From the NCBI GenBank assembly GCA_009693235.1, contig SHXR01000002.1, positions 37,957-101,956 on the forward strand: a DNA stretch of 64,000 bases, read 5' to 3'. A program made the position numbers and the translations under genes. This document shows positions 26,961 through 36,591 of this stretch, piece after piece (position 1 is the stretch's first letter; the number at the start of each line of letters is the position of its first letter). Under the pieces are notes generated by a model. It did not search any database, had not been told where the DNA came from, and saw nothing but the letters and a program-made list of their open reading frames with translations. This DNA comes from Betaproteobacteria bacterium (GTDB lineage: Bacteria; Pseudomonadota; Gammaproteobacteria; Burkholderiales; SG8-39).

Positions 26961-27878
26961 TTACACCCAATCGCGCGGCCGCAGAAAGTCGGTGTACAGC
27001 GCAGCCTCCGGCGTGCCGGGTTCCGGCTGCCAGTTGTAGCGCCAGCGCACCAAGGGTGGCATCGACATCAGGATCGATTCGGTACGCCCGCCCGATTGCA
27101 GCCCGAACAAGGTGCCGCGATCGAAGACCAGATTGAATTCCACATAGCGGCCGCGCCGGTAGAGTTGAAAGTCGCGCTCGCGTGCCGCATAAGCGAGCGC
27201 ATGTCGTCTGGCGATGATCGGTGTGTAGGCGGCGAGAAACGCGTCGCCCACCGCACGCGTAATGGCAAAACAACGGTCGAAGCCGCCGTCGGCCAGATCA
27301 TCAAAAAACACCCCGCCGATGCCGCGTGGTTCATTGCGATGCTTGAGAAAGAAGTAGCGATCGCACCATGCTTTGAAGGTTGGATAGAGCGTGACGTCGA
27401 TCGTATCGAGGGCGTTCTTGCAAGTGGCGTGAAAATGGCGGGCGTCGTCTTCGAAGCCGTAGTAGGGCGTGAGATCCATCCCGCCACCGAACCACCAGTG
27501 ACGCGCGCCATTAGCATCGGGCGTGGTGGCAAAGCAACGGACGTTCATATGCACGGTCGGGCAATAGGGATTGCGAGGATGCATCACGAGCGATACGCCC
27601 ATCGCCTCGAAACCGCGGCCGGCCAGTTCCGGTCGTGCCGCACTTGCAGTGGGCGGCAAGCGATCCCCCTGTACATCAGACAGATTGACGCCGCCGCGCT
27701 CGAAAATATTGCCCTCTTCGAGGATGGCGCCGGCGCCGCGTCCACGCAGCGCACCGGTCTCATCGCGGGACCATGCATCCTCGCCAAACGCTTTGCCGTC
27801 GAGGGCGGCCAGCGCGCTGACGATCCGCGCTTGCAGGCCGGTCAAATATGCGCGAACTGCATCGATATCGGTGGTCAT
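26961..27878 (-). CDS. hemF: Oxygen-dependent coproporphyrinogen-III oxidase
   Basis: 305 residues. HemF oxidatively decarboxylates coproporphyrinogen III to protoporphyrinogen IX using O2. Conserved segments are [68 protein letters not shown] and [21 protein letters not shown]. The start overlaps the purD stop by four bases (ATGA), so a heme gene is coupled to a purine gene. Presence of HemF points to aerobic or facultative growth. Confidence 0.97.
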   Translation of the reverse strand: MTTDIDAVRAYLTGLQARIVSALAALDGKAFGEDAWSRDETGALRGRGAGAILEEGNIFERGGVNLSDVQGDRLPPTASAARPELAGRGFEAMGVSLVMHPRNPYCPTVHMNVRCFATTPDANGARHWWFGGGMDLTPYYGFEDDARHFHATCKNALDTIDVTLYPTFKAWCDRYFFLKHRNEPRGIGGVFFDDLADGGFDRCFAITRAVGDAFLAAYTPIIARRHALAYAARERDFQLYRRGRYVEFNLVFDRGTLFGLQSGGRTESILMSMPPLVRWRYNWQPEPGTPEAALYTDFLRPRDWV

Positions 27879-29146
27879 TGGCGATGGACTGCAAGGTGTC
27901 CGATGTCGGTGCGAAATTGCGCGCCATCGATCTGGATCGATTTGATCGCGGTATAGGCATTCGCCTGCGCCGCGCGGACGGTTTCCCCAAGGGCCGTCAC
28001 ACAGAGCACGCGGCCGCCGCTCGTGACCAGGTTATCTCCTTTGCGAGTCGTACCGGCATGGAACACATGCACGTTCGCCGATGTCGCGGGCAACCCGGTG
28101 ATCAAGTCACCGGTTCGCGGTGCTTCGGGATAACCCGCTGCGGCCATCACGACGCCAAGCGCCGGGCGCCGATCCCATTGCGCTTCGATCTGATCGAGCT
28201 TGCCATCGGTCGCGGCCACGATGAGTTGGGCAAGATCGGATTTGAGGCGCATGAGGATCGGTTGCGCCTCCGGATCACCCAATCGACAATTGAATTCGAG
28301 CACCCGCGCATGACCGTCCGGATCGATCATCAAGCCCGCATAGAGAAAACCAGCATACGGAATGCCGTCGGCGGTCATGCCACGCAGGGTGGGCATGATG
28401 ATCTCGCGCAGCACCCGCGCATGAACGCTTGGCGTGATGACCGGCGCCGGCGAGTACGCGCCCATGCCGCCGGTGTTCGGGCCGAGATCGCCGTCCTGCA
28501 GCCGTTTGTGATCCTGGCTGCTGGCCAGGGCGAGGATGTGCTCGCCGTCAGCCATGACGATGAAGCTCGCTTCCTCGCCTGCCAGAAACTCCTCGATCAC
28601 CACGCGCGCGCCGGCATCGCCCATCGTTTGATCGACGAGGAATCGATCGATGGCCGCGTGCGCTTCGGCCACGGTCGTTGCCACCACCACGCCCTTGCCG
28701 GCCGCCAAGCCGTCGGCTTTCACGACGATTGGCGCACCCTGTTGGTCGACGTATTGATGCGCTTTCGCCGGATCGAAAAATGTTCCATAGCGTGCGGTCG
28801 GAATGGCATGCCGCACCAGAAAGCGTTTGGCGAAATCCTTGGAGCTTTCCAGTTGAGCGGCCGCTTGCGTCGGGCCGAAGATGCGCAAACCCTTGGCGCG
28901 AAAGCGATCGACGATGCCCAGCGCGAGCGGCCCCTCCGGACCGACCACGGTGAGCGCGATGTCCTCTTGCAAAGCAAAGGCGACGAGTGCGCCCGGTTCG
29001 GTGATCGGCACATTCACAAGATGTGGCTCAGCCAGCGTGCCGCCGTTGCCCGGCGCTATAAAGACCTTCTGCACGCCCACACTTTGTGCGAGCTTCCACG
29101 CGAGGGCGTGTTCGCGCCCGCCGCCACCAATAACGAGGACTTTCAT
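27875..29146 (-). CDS. purD: Phosphoribosylamine-glycine ligase
   Basis: 423 residues, ATP-grasp fold. PurD ligates glycine to phosphoribosylamine in purine synthesis. It begins [22 protein letters not shown]; the ATP-grasp core contains [15 protein letters not shown] and [20 protein letters not shown] with the metal ligands. It starts seven bases after the purH stop and ends in a 4-base overlap with hemF. Confidence 0.97.
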   Translation of the reverse strand: MKVLVIGGGGREHALAWKLAQSVGVQKVFIAPGNGGTLAEPHLVNVPITEPGALVAFALQEDIALTVVGPEGPLALGIVDRFRAKGLRIFGPTQAAAQLESSKDFAKRFLVRHAIPTARYGTFFDPAKAHQYVDQQGAPIVVKADGLAAGKGVVVATTVAEAHAAIDRFLVDQTMGDAGARVVIEEFLAGEEASFIVMADGEHILALASSQDHKRLQDGDLGPNTGGMGAYSPAPVITPSVHARVLREIIMPTLRGMTADGIPYAGFLYAGLMIDPDGHARVLEFNCRLGDPEAQPILMRLKSDLAQLIVAATDGKLDQIEAQWDRRPALGVVMAAAGYPEAPRTGDLITGLPATSANVHVFHAGTTRKGDNLVTSGGRVLCVTALGETVRAAQANAYTAIKSIQIDGAQFRTDIGHLAVHRQ

Positions 29147-29153
29147 ACGATCG

Positions 29154-30719
29154 TCAGTGCCTGAAATGGCGTACTCCGGTCAACAACATGGCAATTCCGT
29201 GTTCATTGGCCGCCGCAATGACTTCTTCGTCGCGTACGCTGCCGCCCGGTTGAATGACTGCCTTGGCACCGGACGTAGCCAGTACATCGATGCCATCCCG
29301 AAACGGGAAGAACGCATCCGATGCGACCACTGCGCCGGACAATGACAGGCCCGCGCTGCCTGCTTTCAGAACGGCGATGCGGGTGCTGTCGATGCGGCTC
29401 ATTTGACCGGCGCCAATGCCCAAGGTTCGGCGTTTGCCGCAAAAAACGATGGCATTCGATTTGACGTACTTGGCCACCCGCCATGCAAAAAGCAAGTCCG
29501 TCTGTTCGTCGGCCGTCGGCGATCGTTGGGTCACGACGCGTAAATCAGCCACGCCGACATTGCGTGCGTCGGGCGATTGCACGAGAAATCCGCCGCCCGT
29601 CCGCTTGAAATAGAATCCGGCGATGCCATGATGCAACGGTACTTCGAGCACGCGAATGTTCTGCTTGGCCGCCAGCACTTCCAGCGCGCCCGCATCGAAG
29701 GCCGGTGCGACGAGGACTTCCACGAATTGTCTGGTGATCGCCCGCGCGACGGCCGCATCGATGGCGCCATTGCAAGCGATGATGCCACCGAACGCCGAGG
29801 TCGGATCGGTGGCAAATGCTGCCAGATAGGCCTCCTCGAGGTTAGGTCTTTCGGCGACGCCGCATGGATTGGCATGCTTTACGATGACACACGTCGGGGC
29901 TGCAAAGCCCTTGACGCATTCCCACGCTGCATCCGCATCGGCAATGTTGTTGAAGGATAGTTCCTTGCCCTGCAATTGACGATAGCGCGCGAGGGACCCG
30001 GCCGGCGGTAGGGCGTCACGATAGAGGGCCGCGTGTTGATGAGGATTTTCGCCGTAGCGCAGATCCTGCATCTTGGTGAGTTGCAGATTGAGGGTGGCCG
30101 GAAATTCCACGCGCGTGCCGGTATCGCCGGTCGCGCTGAGATAGTTGCTGATCGCACCATCATAGGCGGCCGTATGCGCAAAGGCCTGCCGCGCGAGCTG
30201 CAAGCGCGTCGCAAGGCCAATGGAACCGTTGTTCGCGTGCAACTCATCGAGAATCAGTGGGTAATCGTGGGGATCGGTGACCACGGCGACGCCCGCATAA
30301 TTTTTGGCCGCCGCACGCACCATCGTGGGTCCGCCCACATCGATGTTCTCGATCGCGTCTGCCAGCGAACAACCGGGACGGGCCACCGTCTCGCCAAACG
30401 GGTAGAGATTGACGACCACCAGATCGATCGGCTCGGCACCCGCTTCGCGGAGCGCTGCCATATGCGCTGCATCATCTCGCTTGGCGAGGATGCCCGCATG
30501 AATTTTCGGATGCAGCGTCTTCACCCGCCCGTCCAACATCTCCGGATAGCCGGTGTAGTCGGCGACTTCCGTCACCGCGATCCCTGCATCGGCAAGCAGC
30601 TTGGCGGTTCCGCCGGTGGAGAGGATCGCCACGCCCGCTCGTTCGAGCGAACGAGCGAAATCCACCGCGCCCACCTTGTTTGAGACGCTGATCAATGCTT
30701 GCCGGATGTTGATACGCAT
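29154..30719 (-). CDS. purH: Bifunctional AICAR transformylase / IMP cyclohydrolase
   Basis: 521 residues. The N-terminal MGS-like cyclohydrolase domain ([48 protein letters not shown]) is followed by the transformylase domain ([40 protein letters not shown]). It catalyses the last two steps to IMP. It lies between fis and purD in the same direction, 25 bases after fis. Confidence 0.97.
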   Translation of the reverse strand: MRINIRQALISVSNKVGAVDFARSLERAGVAILSTGGTAKLLADAGIAVTEVADYTGYPEMLDGRVKTLHPKIHAGILAKRDDAAHMAALREAGAEPIDLVVVNLYPFGETVARPGCSLADAIENIDVGGPTMVRAAAKNYAGVAVVTDPHDYPLILDELHANNGSIGLATRLQLARQAFAHTAAYDGAISNYLSATGDTGTRVEFPATLNLQLTKMQDLRYGENPHQHAALYRDALPPAGSLARYRQLQGKELSFNNIADADAAWECVKGFAAPTCVIVKHANPCGVAERPNLEEAYLAAFATDPTSAFGGIIACNGAIDAAVARAITRQFVEVLVAPAFDAGALEVLAAKQNIRVLEVPLHHGIAGFYFKRTGGGFLVQSPDARNVGVADLRVVTQRSPTADEQTDLLFAWRVAKYVKSNAIVFCGKRRTLGIGAGQMSRIDSTRIAVLKAGSAGLSLSGAVVASDAFFPFRDGIDVLATSGAKAVIQPGGSVRDEEVIAAANEHGIAMLLTGVRHFRH

Positions 30720-30744
30720 GGTGAAACGCGGGGCGCGAGGCCCG

Positions 30745-30990
30745 CTACACCTTGATGCGATACTGCTGAATTTTCTTCCGCAAGGTACCGCGATTCATGC
30801 CGAGCATTTCAGCCGCAATCGACTGATTGCCTTCAGCATGGCTGAGAACGGTTTCGAGCAACGGTTTTTCAACGTTGCCCAACACCATCTCATAGATGGC
30901 GCACGGTTTCGCGCCGTCCAAATCCTTGAAATACCGATCGAGCGACCGACGTACGCAGTCGCCGATTTCATTTTGCGTAGCATGTCTCAT
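30745..30990 (-). CDS. fis: Fis family nucleoid-associated DNA-binding protein
   Basis: 81 residues from the ATG at 30990, shorter than the 98 residues of the E. coli protein but usual for betaproteobacteria. The C-terminal Fis HTH is clear ([29 protein letters not shown]). A strong GGGAGGGG ribosome-binding site inside the end of dusB, and an ATGA overlap with the dusB stop, decide the start. The dusB-fis pairing is conserved with enteric bacteria, where Fis represses its own promoter. Downstream genes are purH, purD and hemF. Confidence 0.95.
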   Translation of the reverse strand: MRHATQNEIGDCVRRSLDRYFKDLDGAKPCAIYEMVLGNVEKPLLETVLSHAEGNQSIAAEMLGMNRGTLRKKIQQYRIKV

Positions 30991-32003
30991 GCTGCAAGCC
31001 CCTCCCACTCGTGCGGCGGGCGTATGGTGCCCGTTATATGCGCTTGTTCGTCAAAGAATACCGCGATCGCCTGGTGCTGCGCTTCACAGCTTTCCAGTTG
31101 ATTGAAGTGTGCTTTGAAGGATGTTGTTCCAGGTAGTGCCTTCAAGTACCAGCCGATGTGCTTGCGGGCGATGCGTACGCCTGCCGCGCGACCGTAAAAT
31201 TCGTGCAGTGCATGTAGATGTTGTTCAATGACGGCACGCATCTCCGCCATCGTCGGGGCCGGCAAATACTCCCCGGTCGTAAGATAGTGCGCGATGTTGC
31301 TAAATATCCACGGATTGCCCTGGGCACCACGACCGATCATGATGCCATCGGCGCCGGTGACTGCGAGCACATGCTTGGCCTCCGCGGGCGTATTGATATC
31401 GCCGTTGGCGATGACCGGCAAGCGCGTATGTGCTTTCACCTGCGCGATCGTCTCGTACTCGGCATGCCCCTGAAAGCCGCACGCACGGGTTCGTCCGTGC
31501 AGTGCCAGCAGCATAATGCCCGACTCTTCGGCGATCCGTGCGATGCGCAGGGCATTCTTGTTCGCCTGATCCCAACCGGTCCGATACTTGAGCGTGACCG
31601 GCACATCGACCGCCTGCACGACGGCTTCAAGAATCCGTCCGACCAGCAACTCATCCTGTAACAACGCCGAACCAGCCATCGTGTTGCAGACCTTCTTCAC
31701 CGGGCATCCCATGTTGATATCGATGATCTGCGCACCCGCTGCAACATTGTGTTGCGCGGCACGGGCCATCATCGCCGGGTCCGCGCCTGCGATCTGCACC
31801 GCAATGGGTGAGACCTCACCTTCGTGATTGGTGCGCAGCTGCGTCTTCACGCTTTGCCAGGTGAGCTCGTTCGAGGCCACCATCTCAGAGACGGCTAGGC
31901 CCGCACCAAATCGTTTGCACAATTGGCGAAAGGGTCGATCAGTGACACCCGCCATTGGCGCAACGAAAAGGGAGTTCTTCAGCACGTGGGTGCCGATGCG
32001 CAT
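30987..32003 (-). CDS. dusB: tRNA-dihydrouridine synthase B
   Basis: 338 residues, FMN-dependent TIM barrel. It opens with LKNSLFVAPMAGVTDRPFRQLC; the catalytic Cys is at about residue 100 in INMGCPVKKVCNTMAGSALL; ALHGRTRACGFQGHAEYETI and GADGIMIGRGAQGNPW form the FMN phosphate site. It reduces uridine to dihydrouridine in tRNA. First gene of dusB-fis-purH-purD-hemF. Confidence 0.96.
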   Translation of the reverse strand: MRIGTHVLKNSLFVAPMAGVTDRPFRQLCKRFGAGLAVSEMVASNELTWQSVKTQLRTNHEGEVSPIAVQIAGADPAMMARAAQHNVAAGAQIIDINMGCPVKKVCNTMAGSALLQDELLVGRILEAVVQAVDVPVTLKYRTGWDQANKNALRIARIAEESGIMLLALHGRTRACGFQGHAEYETIAQVKAHTRLPVIANGDINTPAEAKHVLAVTGADGIMIGRGAQGNPWIFSNIAHYLTTGEYLPAPTMAEMRAVIEQHLHALHEFYGRAAGVRIARKHIGWYLKALPGTTSFKAHFNQLESCEAQHQAIAVFFDEQAHITGTIRPPHEWEGLAA

Positions 32004-32180
32004 CGCAGATGGGAATGGGTTGAAAACGGGAATGGGATTGTATATGGAATGATGCGCGCTGCAACGCTATTGCAACAGCGGAGGAGCGAGGTCCGGCGGC
32101 ACCGTAATCAGCGGGATGCTCGCGTTGTTCGGCGCTGGAGTGATCGATCTATTTTGTCTTGCCGGGCATGTCGCAGCATT

Positions 32181-32209
32181 GTTTATGGATGTCAAAACAC
32201 TGCATAAAC
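32181..32209 (-). promoter_or_regulatory. Inverted repeat overlapping a TTGACA box upstream of dusB
   Basis: GTTTATG (32181-32187) and CATAAAC (32203-32209) form a perfect 7-base inverted repeat with a 15-base spacer. On the minus strand a TTGACA (32195-32190) lies inside it, upstream of dusB. No good -10 box is found at standard spacing, so either the promoter is non-canonical or the box is chance. The rest of the 269-base gap (32004-32272) shows no convincing gene. Confidence 0.3.
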
Positions 32210-32272
32210 CATCCGAATAGAGAGGCAGACAGCATTGATTTGAAACGGCTGTTTTGATGCTCAATGCGTTCC

Positions 32273-33424
32273 TTATGGAATCGCTCGGGCACCTAGGAGC
32301 ATGCGTCGTGCCAGGAAGGCGCGCGCCGGCGGCAGCGCGTCGATCGAGGCAAGTCCAATGCTGCCCACCAATGCAACGAGCGAGCCGGAGGATGCAAAGA
32401 GCCGCGCAAAAAGGTCGGTTGTGCGCATGGTCGCGGCCCGGTCGATGCGACGTTGCTTGCCAAATGCAGCAACGAACGCCGCGCTGCCGAGCGCATCGGT
32501 GCTGCTGGACGATATTGCAGCGGCCAGCTGGCAGACATCCCGCAGGCCAAGATTCAATCCTTGGCCGGCGACCGGATGCAAGGTCTGTGCGGCGTTGCCG
32601 ATGACAATGACGCCGCTCGTGTCGGTGGCGCGCGCGCGTTTCAATAGCAGGGGAATGCAGGCCCGCATACTCACGTCATGGAAATGCCCAAGCCGCTCGC
32701 CAAACGTGCCGGCGAGCGCGGCACAAAATGCCTCATCATCGCTTGGCATGGTCGTGGCACGAGCACTGCTGGTGGCCCACACAAAGGCATAACGATCACC
32801 GAACGGCAGCAAGGCGAGTGGACCCTCGTCGGTGAAGCGCTCGTAGGCGATGTTGGCGTGTGGCCGCGTGGTGCGCACGGTGCCAAACCACGCTACCTGT
32901 GCATAGTCGTGCACGGTTTCAAGTGGGCCAAGCCCGCCGCCGTCGGCTAAGACGAGCAGCCGGGTCTCGATGGTGTTGGATACGGCGTCGTTGCGGATGG
33001 CAAGGGTCAAGGGATCGCCGTTACTGGTCCAGTGCTCGACCTCCCCGGCCATATGGAACGGCGCCACCGAGCGGAACGCGTGTTGCTCCAGTTGCAGGGC
33101 GTCGACCACCTGCCCAAGCGAAGGAAGCTGGTGTTCGCGTGCGCTGAGAACCGTGCGCCCGAACCGGCCACGCCAGGAGATGTGAATCGTCTCGATCGGC
33201 GTGCCGGTGTTTGCTTCGATGAGGCCCTGCGCGGTGAGCATTTCCCAGCTCGGTGCGGCCAGCGCGATTGGACGGACCGGGGCGGCGCGCGCCGGCGGCG
33301 AGGCGGGTGCGGGCGGCAATGGCGCAACCACCACGATCTTCAAACCGAGATCACGCAGCGCGAGCGCCATCGCCGCGCCCACCACGCCGGCGCCCGCAAT
33401 CACCACATCATAGCGAGCGGTCAT
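32273..33424 (-). CDS. ubiH: FAD-dependent hydroxylase of ubiquinone synthesis, UbiH type
   Basis: 383 residues. The Rossmann motif YDVVIAGAGVVGAAMALAL opens the protein; the second FAD motif reads VIGNAAQTLHPVAGQGLNLGLRDV, where GNAAQTLHP (in place of GDAAH) is characteristic of UbiH itself. UbiH hydroxylates the ubiquinone ring in the aerobic pathway. I chose ATG at 33424 over the TTG two codons earlier. It sits eleven to seventeen bases downstream of pepP, the pepP-ubiH neighbourhood seen in many proteobacteria. Confidence 0.92.
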   Translation of the reverse strand: MTARYDVVIAGAGVVGAAMALALRDLGLKIVVVAPLPPAPASPPARAAPVRPIALAAPSWEMLTAQGLIEANTGTPIETIHISWRGRFGRTVLSAREHQLPSLGQVVDALQLEQHAFRSVAPFHMAGEVEHWTSNGDPLTLAIRNDAVSNTIETRLLVLADGGGLGPLETVHDYAQVAWFGTVRTTRPHANIAYERFTDEGPLALLPFGDRYAFVWATSSARATTMPSDDEAFCAALAGTFGERLGHFHDVSMRACIPLLLKRARATDTSGVIVIGNAAQTLHPVAGQGLNLGLRDVCQLAAAISSSSTDALGSAAFVAAFGKQRRIDRAATMRTTDLFARLFASSGSLVALVGSIGLASIDALPPARAFLARRMLLGARAIP

Positions 33425-33440
33425 CGGCAATGCGCCATGC

Positions 33441-34751
33441 CTATCCGCGCATCAATGCTTCAATCTCATCGGCGCGCTTGGGTACTTTTGCCGTCGTGAT
33501 CTCGCAGCCGGTGGCGGTAACCAGCGCGTCGTCTTCAATGCGCACACCGATGTTCCAAAATTGCTCCGGCACATCGTCTGCCGGGCGAATGTAGCAACCG
33601 GGCTCGACCGTGAGCACCATGCCTGGCGTGAGCGGCCGCCAATCGCCCGCTTGTTTGTATTCACCTGCATCATGCACATCAAGTCCAAGCCAATGACCAG
33701 TCCGGTGCATATAGAAGCGGCGATAATCACCTGATTCCAACAGGCCATCCAGGCTGCCACTGCATAGACCCAGATCGATGAATCCTTGCGCCAGCACCTT
33801 CACTGCTGCATCATGCGGCGCGATCCACGGATTGCCGGGTTTGGTCACCTCGATCGCCGCCGCTTGCGCTGCGAGCACGAGATCGTAGATCGCGCGCTGC
33901 GGACCCGAGAATTTGCCGCTGACTGGAAAGGTGCGCGTGATGTCGGCGGCGTAACCGTCCAACTCGCAACCGGCGTCGATCAGCAACAGGTCGCCTTTTG
34001 CCATGCGCCGGTTGTTCTCACGGTAATGCAGGATGCACGCATTGGGGCCGCTCGCAACGATCGGCCAGTAAGCCGGAAACTGTGCGCCGTGGCGGCGAAA
34101 CTCATGCAAGAGATCGGCCTCGATTTCATATTCCCAGCCATCGGGTCGGGCCGCTTGCATCGCGCGAACATGTGCGCCGGCGGAAATATCCGCCGCGCGC
34201 TGCATGGTGGCCTGCTCGTGCGTGTCTTTGATGAGACGCATTTCATCGAGCGCGCCGCGAATGTCGCAAATATCGAGCGGCGTGGTGACACCGGTGCGGG
34301 CGAGCGCGCGGACTTGATTGAGCCACCCCATGACGCGCAGATCCCACGCGTTGTCGGCGCCCGGTGCATAAAAGAACGTCGGTTGATTGGCGATCAGTTT
34401 TGGCAGCTGTTCATCGAGCGCGCTGATCGGATGCGTTTCATCCACGCCGAACTTGTCGCGTGCCGCTTCCGGGCCGATCCGATAGCCGTCCCACTGTTCG
34501 CGTTCCAGGTTGCGCTCGCGACAAAAAAGAATGGCACCGTTCTCCTCACCGGCGATCAATATCAGCACCGATTCCGGTTCGGTAAATCCGGTGAGGTAGT
34601 AGAAGTAGCTGTCGAAACGAAACAGATAATCGCTGTCGCGATTGCGCATGCGCTCCGGGGCGGTCGGGATCACCGCGATGCCTTGGCCCATCCGCCGCAA
34701 TAGGCGCGCGCGGCGTGCGATGTGGGGATTCATTGTGGAAGCGGCGCTCAT
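33441..34751 (-). CDS. pepP: Xaa-Pro aminopeptidase (aminopeptidase P)
   Basis: 436 residues, pita-bread metallopeptidase. The N-terminal domain (DSDYLFRFDSYFYYLTGF) precedes the catalytic domain with the dimetal ligands: DAGCELDGYAADITRTFPVSG (two Asp), HRTGHWLGLDVHDAGEY (His), TVEPGCYI and RIEDDALVT (two Glu). It removes N-terminal residues preceding proline. A GGAG box just before the ATG supports the start. Confidence 0.96.
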   Translation of the reverse strand: MSAASTMNPHIARRARLLRRMGQGIAVIPTAPERMRNRDSDYLFRFDSYFYYLTGFTEPESVLILIAGEENGAILFCRERNLEREQWDGYRIGPEAARDKFGVDETHPISALDEQLPKLIANQPTFFYAPGADNAWDLRVMGWLNQVRALARTGVTTPLDICDIRGALDEMRLIKDTHEQATMQRAADISAGAHVRAMQAARPDGWEYEIEADLLHEFRRHGAQFPAYWPIVASGPNACILHYRENNRRMAKGDLLLIDAGCELDGYAADITRTFPVSGKFSGPQRAIYDLVLAAQAAAIEVTKPGNPWIAPHDAAVKVLAQGFIDLGLCSGSLDGLLESGDYRRFYMHRTGHWLGLDVHDAGEYKQAGDWRPLTPGMVLTVEPGCYIRPADDVPEQFWNIGVRIEDDALVTATGCEITTAKVPKRADEIEALMRG

Positions 34752-34763
34752 GGGTACTCCGGA

Positions 34764-35462
34764 TTAAGGATTTTTCGCATTGCCCGACTTTAGCACTCGA
34801 TCCAGCGCGGCCAAACGGTCAGGTGTGCCGATGTCGCGCCATTCCCCTTGGAAAATTTCTCCGGACAGTCGATCGATGGCAGCGGCCTTGAATAGTAACG
34901 GGGCGAGCTTGGCCCGCTCATGGGCTCGCGTGTCGGCAAACAGCTTGGAATCATAGAGCCCGATGCCGGAGAATGTGTAGCGTGGTGCTCCGGTGGCGGA
35001 GATGCGTCCTTCACGCAGCGCAAAATCACCCTCCGGATGATGCGCTGGATTATTGACCAGCACGAGATGGCCAAGCAGTCCCTGCGTACCCATCCTCTGC
35101 GCCGCATCCCGCAGTTGCGCGAAGGGATAGTCGCAATAGAGATCACCATTGACCGTCAGGAATGGACCCTCGCCAAGGAGGGGGAGGGCGGTGGCGATGC
35201 CGCCCGCGGTTTCCAGTGGGGCCGGTTCGCGCGAATAGGCAATCGATGCGCCGAGGGCGCGACCATCACCTAGGTAGTGTTCGATTTGCATGCCAAGATG
35301 GGCAAGATTGATCACCAGTTCGGTCCATCCTGCCGCCACCAAACGCTCGATCAACCATTGGATAAGCGGCTTGCCGCCGGCTTCTAGCATGGGCTTCGGC
35401 TGCCGGTCGGTGAGTGGGCGCATGCGTTCGCCGACGCCCGCGGCCAGAATCATCGCTTTCAA
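34764..35462 (-). CDS. murU: N-acetylmuramate-1-phosphate uridylyltransferase (nucleotidyltransferase)
   Basis: About 232 residues. The nucleotidyltransferase motif KAMILAAGVGERMRPLTDRQPKPMLEAGGKP (G-x-G-x-R-x-x-P-x-T and PKP) is at the N-terminus. MurU charges MurNAc-1-phosphate with UTP in the peptidoglycan-recycling shortcut that bypasses MurA. The most likely start is TTG at 35462, overlapping the amgK stop as TTGA and giving MKAMILAAG; ATG at 35453 is the alternative. A much longer upstream extension in this frame overlaps amgK and has no homology. Sugar-1-phosphate guanylyltransferase would be the naive call, but the amgK neighbour favours MurU. Confidence 0.87.
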   Translation of the reverse strand: MKAMILAAGVGERMRPLTDRQPKPMLEAGGKPLIQWLIERLVAAGWTELVINLAHLGMQIEHYLGDGRALGASIAYSREPAPLETAGGIATALPLLGEGPFLTVNGDLYCDYPFAQLRDAAQRMGTQGLLGHLVLVNNPAHHPEGDFALREGRISATGAPRYTFSGIGLYDSKLFADTRAHERAKLAPLLFKAAAIDRLSGEIFQGEWRDIGTPDRLAALDRVLKSGNAKNP

Positions 35463-36478
35463 AATGTATAGCTCACGCCGGGCGCATCGCCCGCTATCGT
35501 GTCCAGCAGTTTTGCGAGCGGCGCGAGATCGGTGTATCGGCGCACGGCGCCCCGCAGGTAGCGCATCACCATCGGTTGATCGTTCAAATATTGCGTCTTG
35601 CCGTCTCGGTACGAGAGCCGCGCAAAAATGCCCAGCACCTTCAGTTGCCGCTGCACACCCATCCACTCGAAGTCACGATAGAAGTCGGCGAAGTTACCGG
35701 CGACCGGCAGGCGTGCCCGGCGCGCTTCCTCCCAATAACGGATACACCAATCGAGTTGATGTTCTTCATCCCATTCGATGTAGGCATCGCGCAACAATGA
35801 CACGAGATCGTAGGTGATGGGACCCATGACCGCGTCCTGAAAATCGATGATGCCCGGATTGTCCGCGCACACCATCAGATTACGCGAGTGATAGTCGCGA
35901 TGCACGAAAACACTCGGTTGTGCGAGATTGTTGGCGAGGATCTTCTCGAACGCGACGTCCAACACGGCCTGCTCGGCCAAAAGAAGGGTGCGCCCGTGCT
36001 GCCTTGCGATATACCATTCCGGAAACAGCTGCAATTCACGCAGGAGGAGCGCCCGATCGTACGGCGGCAGCACGCCTTGGCGGCTGGTCGCTTGAATACG
36101 GACCAAGGCATGGATGGCATCGCGGTACAGCGCATTGGCTTTGTCAGGATGCGCGGGCTGTAAGGCGCTGAGATAGGTCGTCGATCCCAAATCGGATAGC
36201 AGCAGAAAGCCCTGTTCGAGATCCTGCGCGAGGATCGCCGGCACATGGACGCCCGCGCCGGCAAAAACATTGGCAACGTGAATGAACGGCCGGCAATCTT
36301 CATGCGCTGGTGGTGCGTCCATCAGAATGAAGGTCGCCTGATTGCTGGTCGTCACGCGAAAGTAGCGGCGAAAGCTCGCGTCCGCCGACGCCGGCGCAAG
36401 GTCGTAGGTGCCGGGCGGAAACCGCGTGTCCAGCCAATGGTTGATGGCAGCAAGACGATTCGAAGTATTCAGCGTCAA
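35459..36478 (-). CDS. amgK: Anomeric N-acetylmuramate/N-acetylglucosamine kinase (aminoglycoside phosphotransferase fold)
   Basis: About 339 residues from a TTG at 36478 (MTLNTSNRLAAINHWLDTRF), or up to 360 if an earlier start at 36541 is used. The kinase core shows SADASFRRYFRV (nucleotide loop), FVHRDYHSRNLMV (catalytic loop, Asp) and GIIDFQDAVMGP (metal-binding Asp). It phosphorylates MurNAc at C1 to feed MurU, encoded next with a 4-base overlap. The gene is divergent from lptD, the same layout as in Pseudomonas. An antibiotic-resistance kinase is unlikely given this context. Confidence 0.87.
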   Translation of the reverse strand: MTLNTSNRLAAINHWLDTRFPPGTYDLAPASADASFRRYFRVTTSNQATFILMDAPPAHEDCRPFIHVANVFAGAGVHVPAILAQDLEQGFLLLSDLGSTTYLSALQPAHPDKANALYRDAIHALVRIQATSRQGVLPPYDRALLLRELQLFPEWYIARQHGRTLLLAEQAVLDVAFEKILANNLAQPSVFVHRDYHSRNLMVCADNPGIIDFQDAVMGPITYDLVSLLRDAYIEWDEEHQLDWCIRYWEEARRARLPVAGNFADFYRDFEWMGVQRQLKVLGIFARLSYRDGKTQYLNDQPMVMRYLRGAVRRYTDLAPLAKLLDTIAGDAPGVSYTF

Positions 36479-36591
36479 AGCGCTCGACCTTACGGTTAAA
36501 ATGCGTCCAGATCTTAGGGATTCTCTGCGCCGCTTGTCCATCTATTTTGGCGCTTTCGCGCCGTGGAATAGTCATCAACCAACCCAATCGA

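Noticed and set aside
27848..29164. ORF of 438 residues opposite purD
   Set aside because: PurD motifs on the other strand are complete; this frame is rich in Arg and His and has no family signature.
32067..32264. 65-residue minus-strand ORF before dusB
   Set aside because: Low-complexity composition, no ribosome-binding site, overlaps the probable dusB promoter.
35459..36478. Aminoglycoside-resistance kinase
   Set aside because: The fold matches, but overlap with murU and divergence from lptD indicate AmgK of cell-wall recycling.
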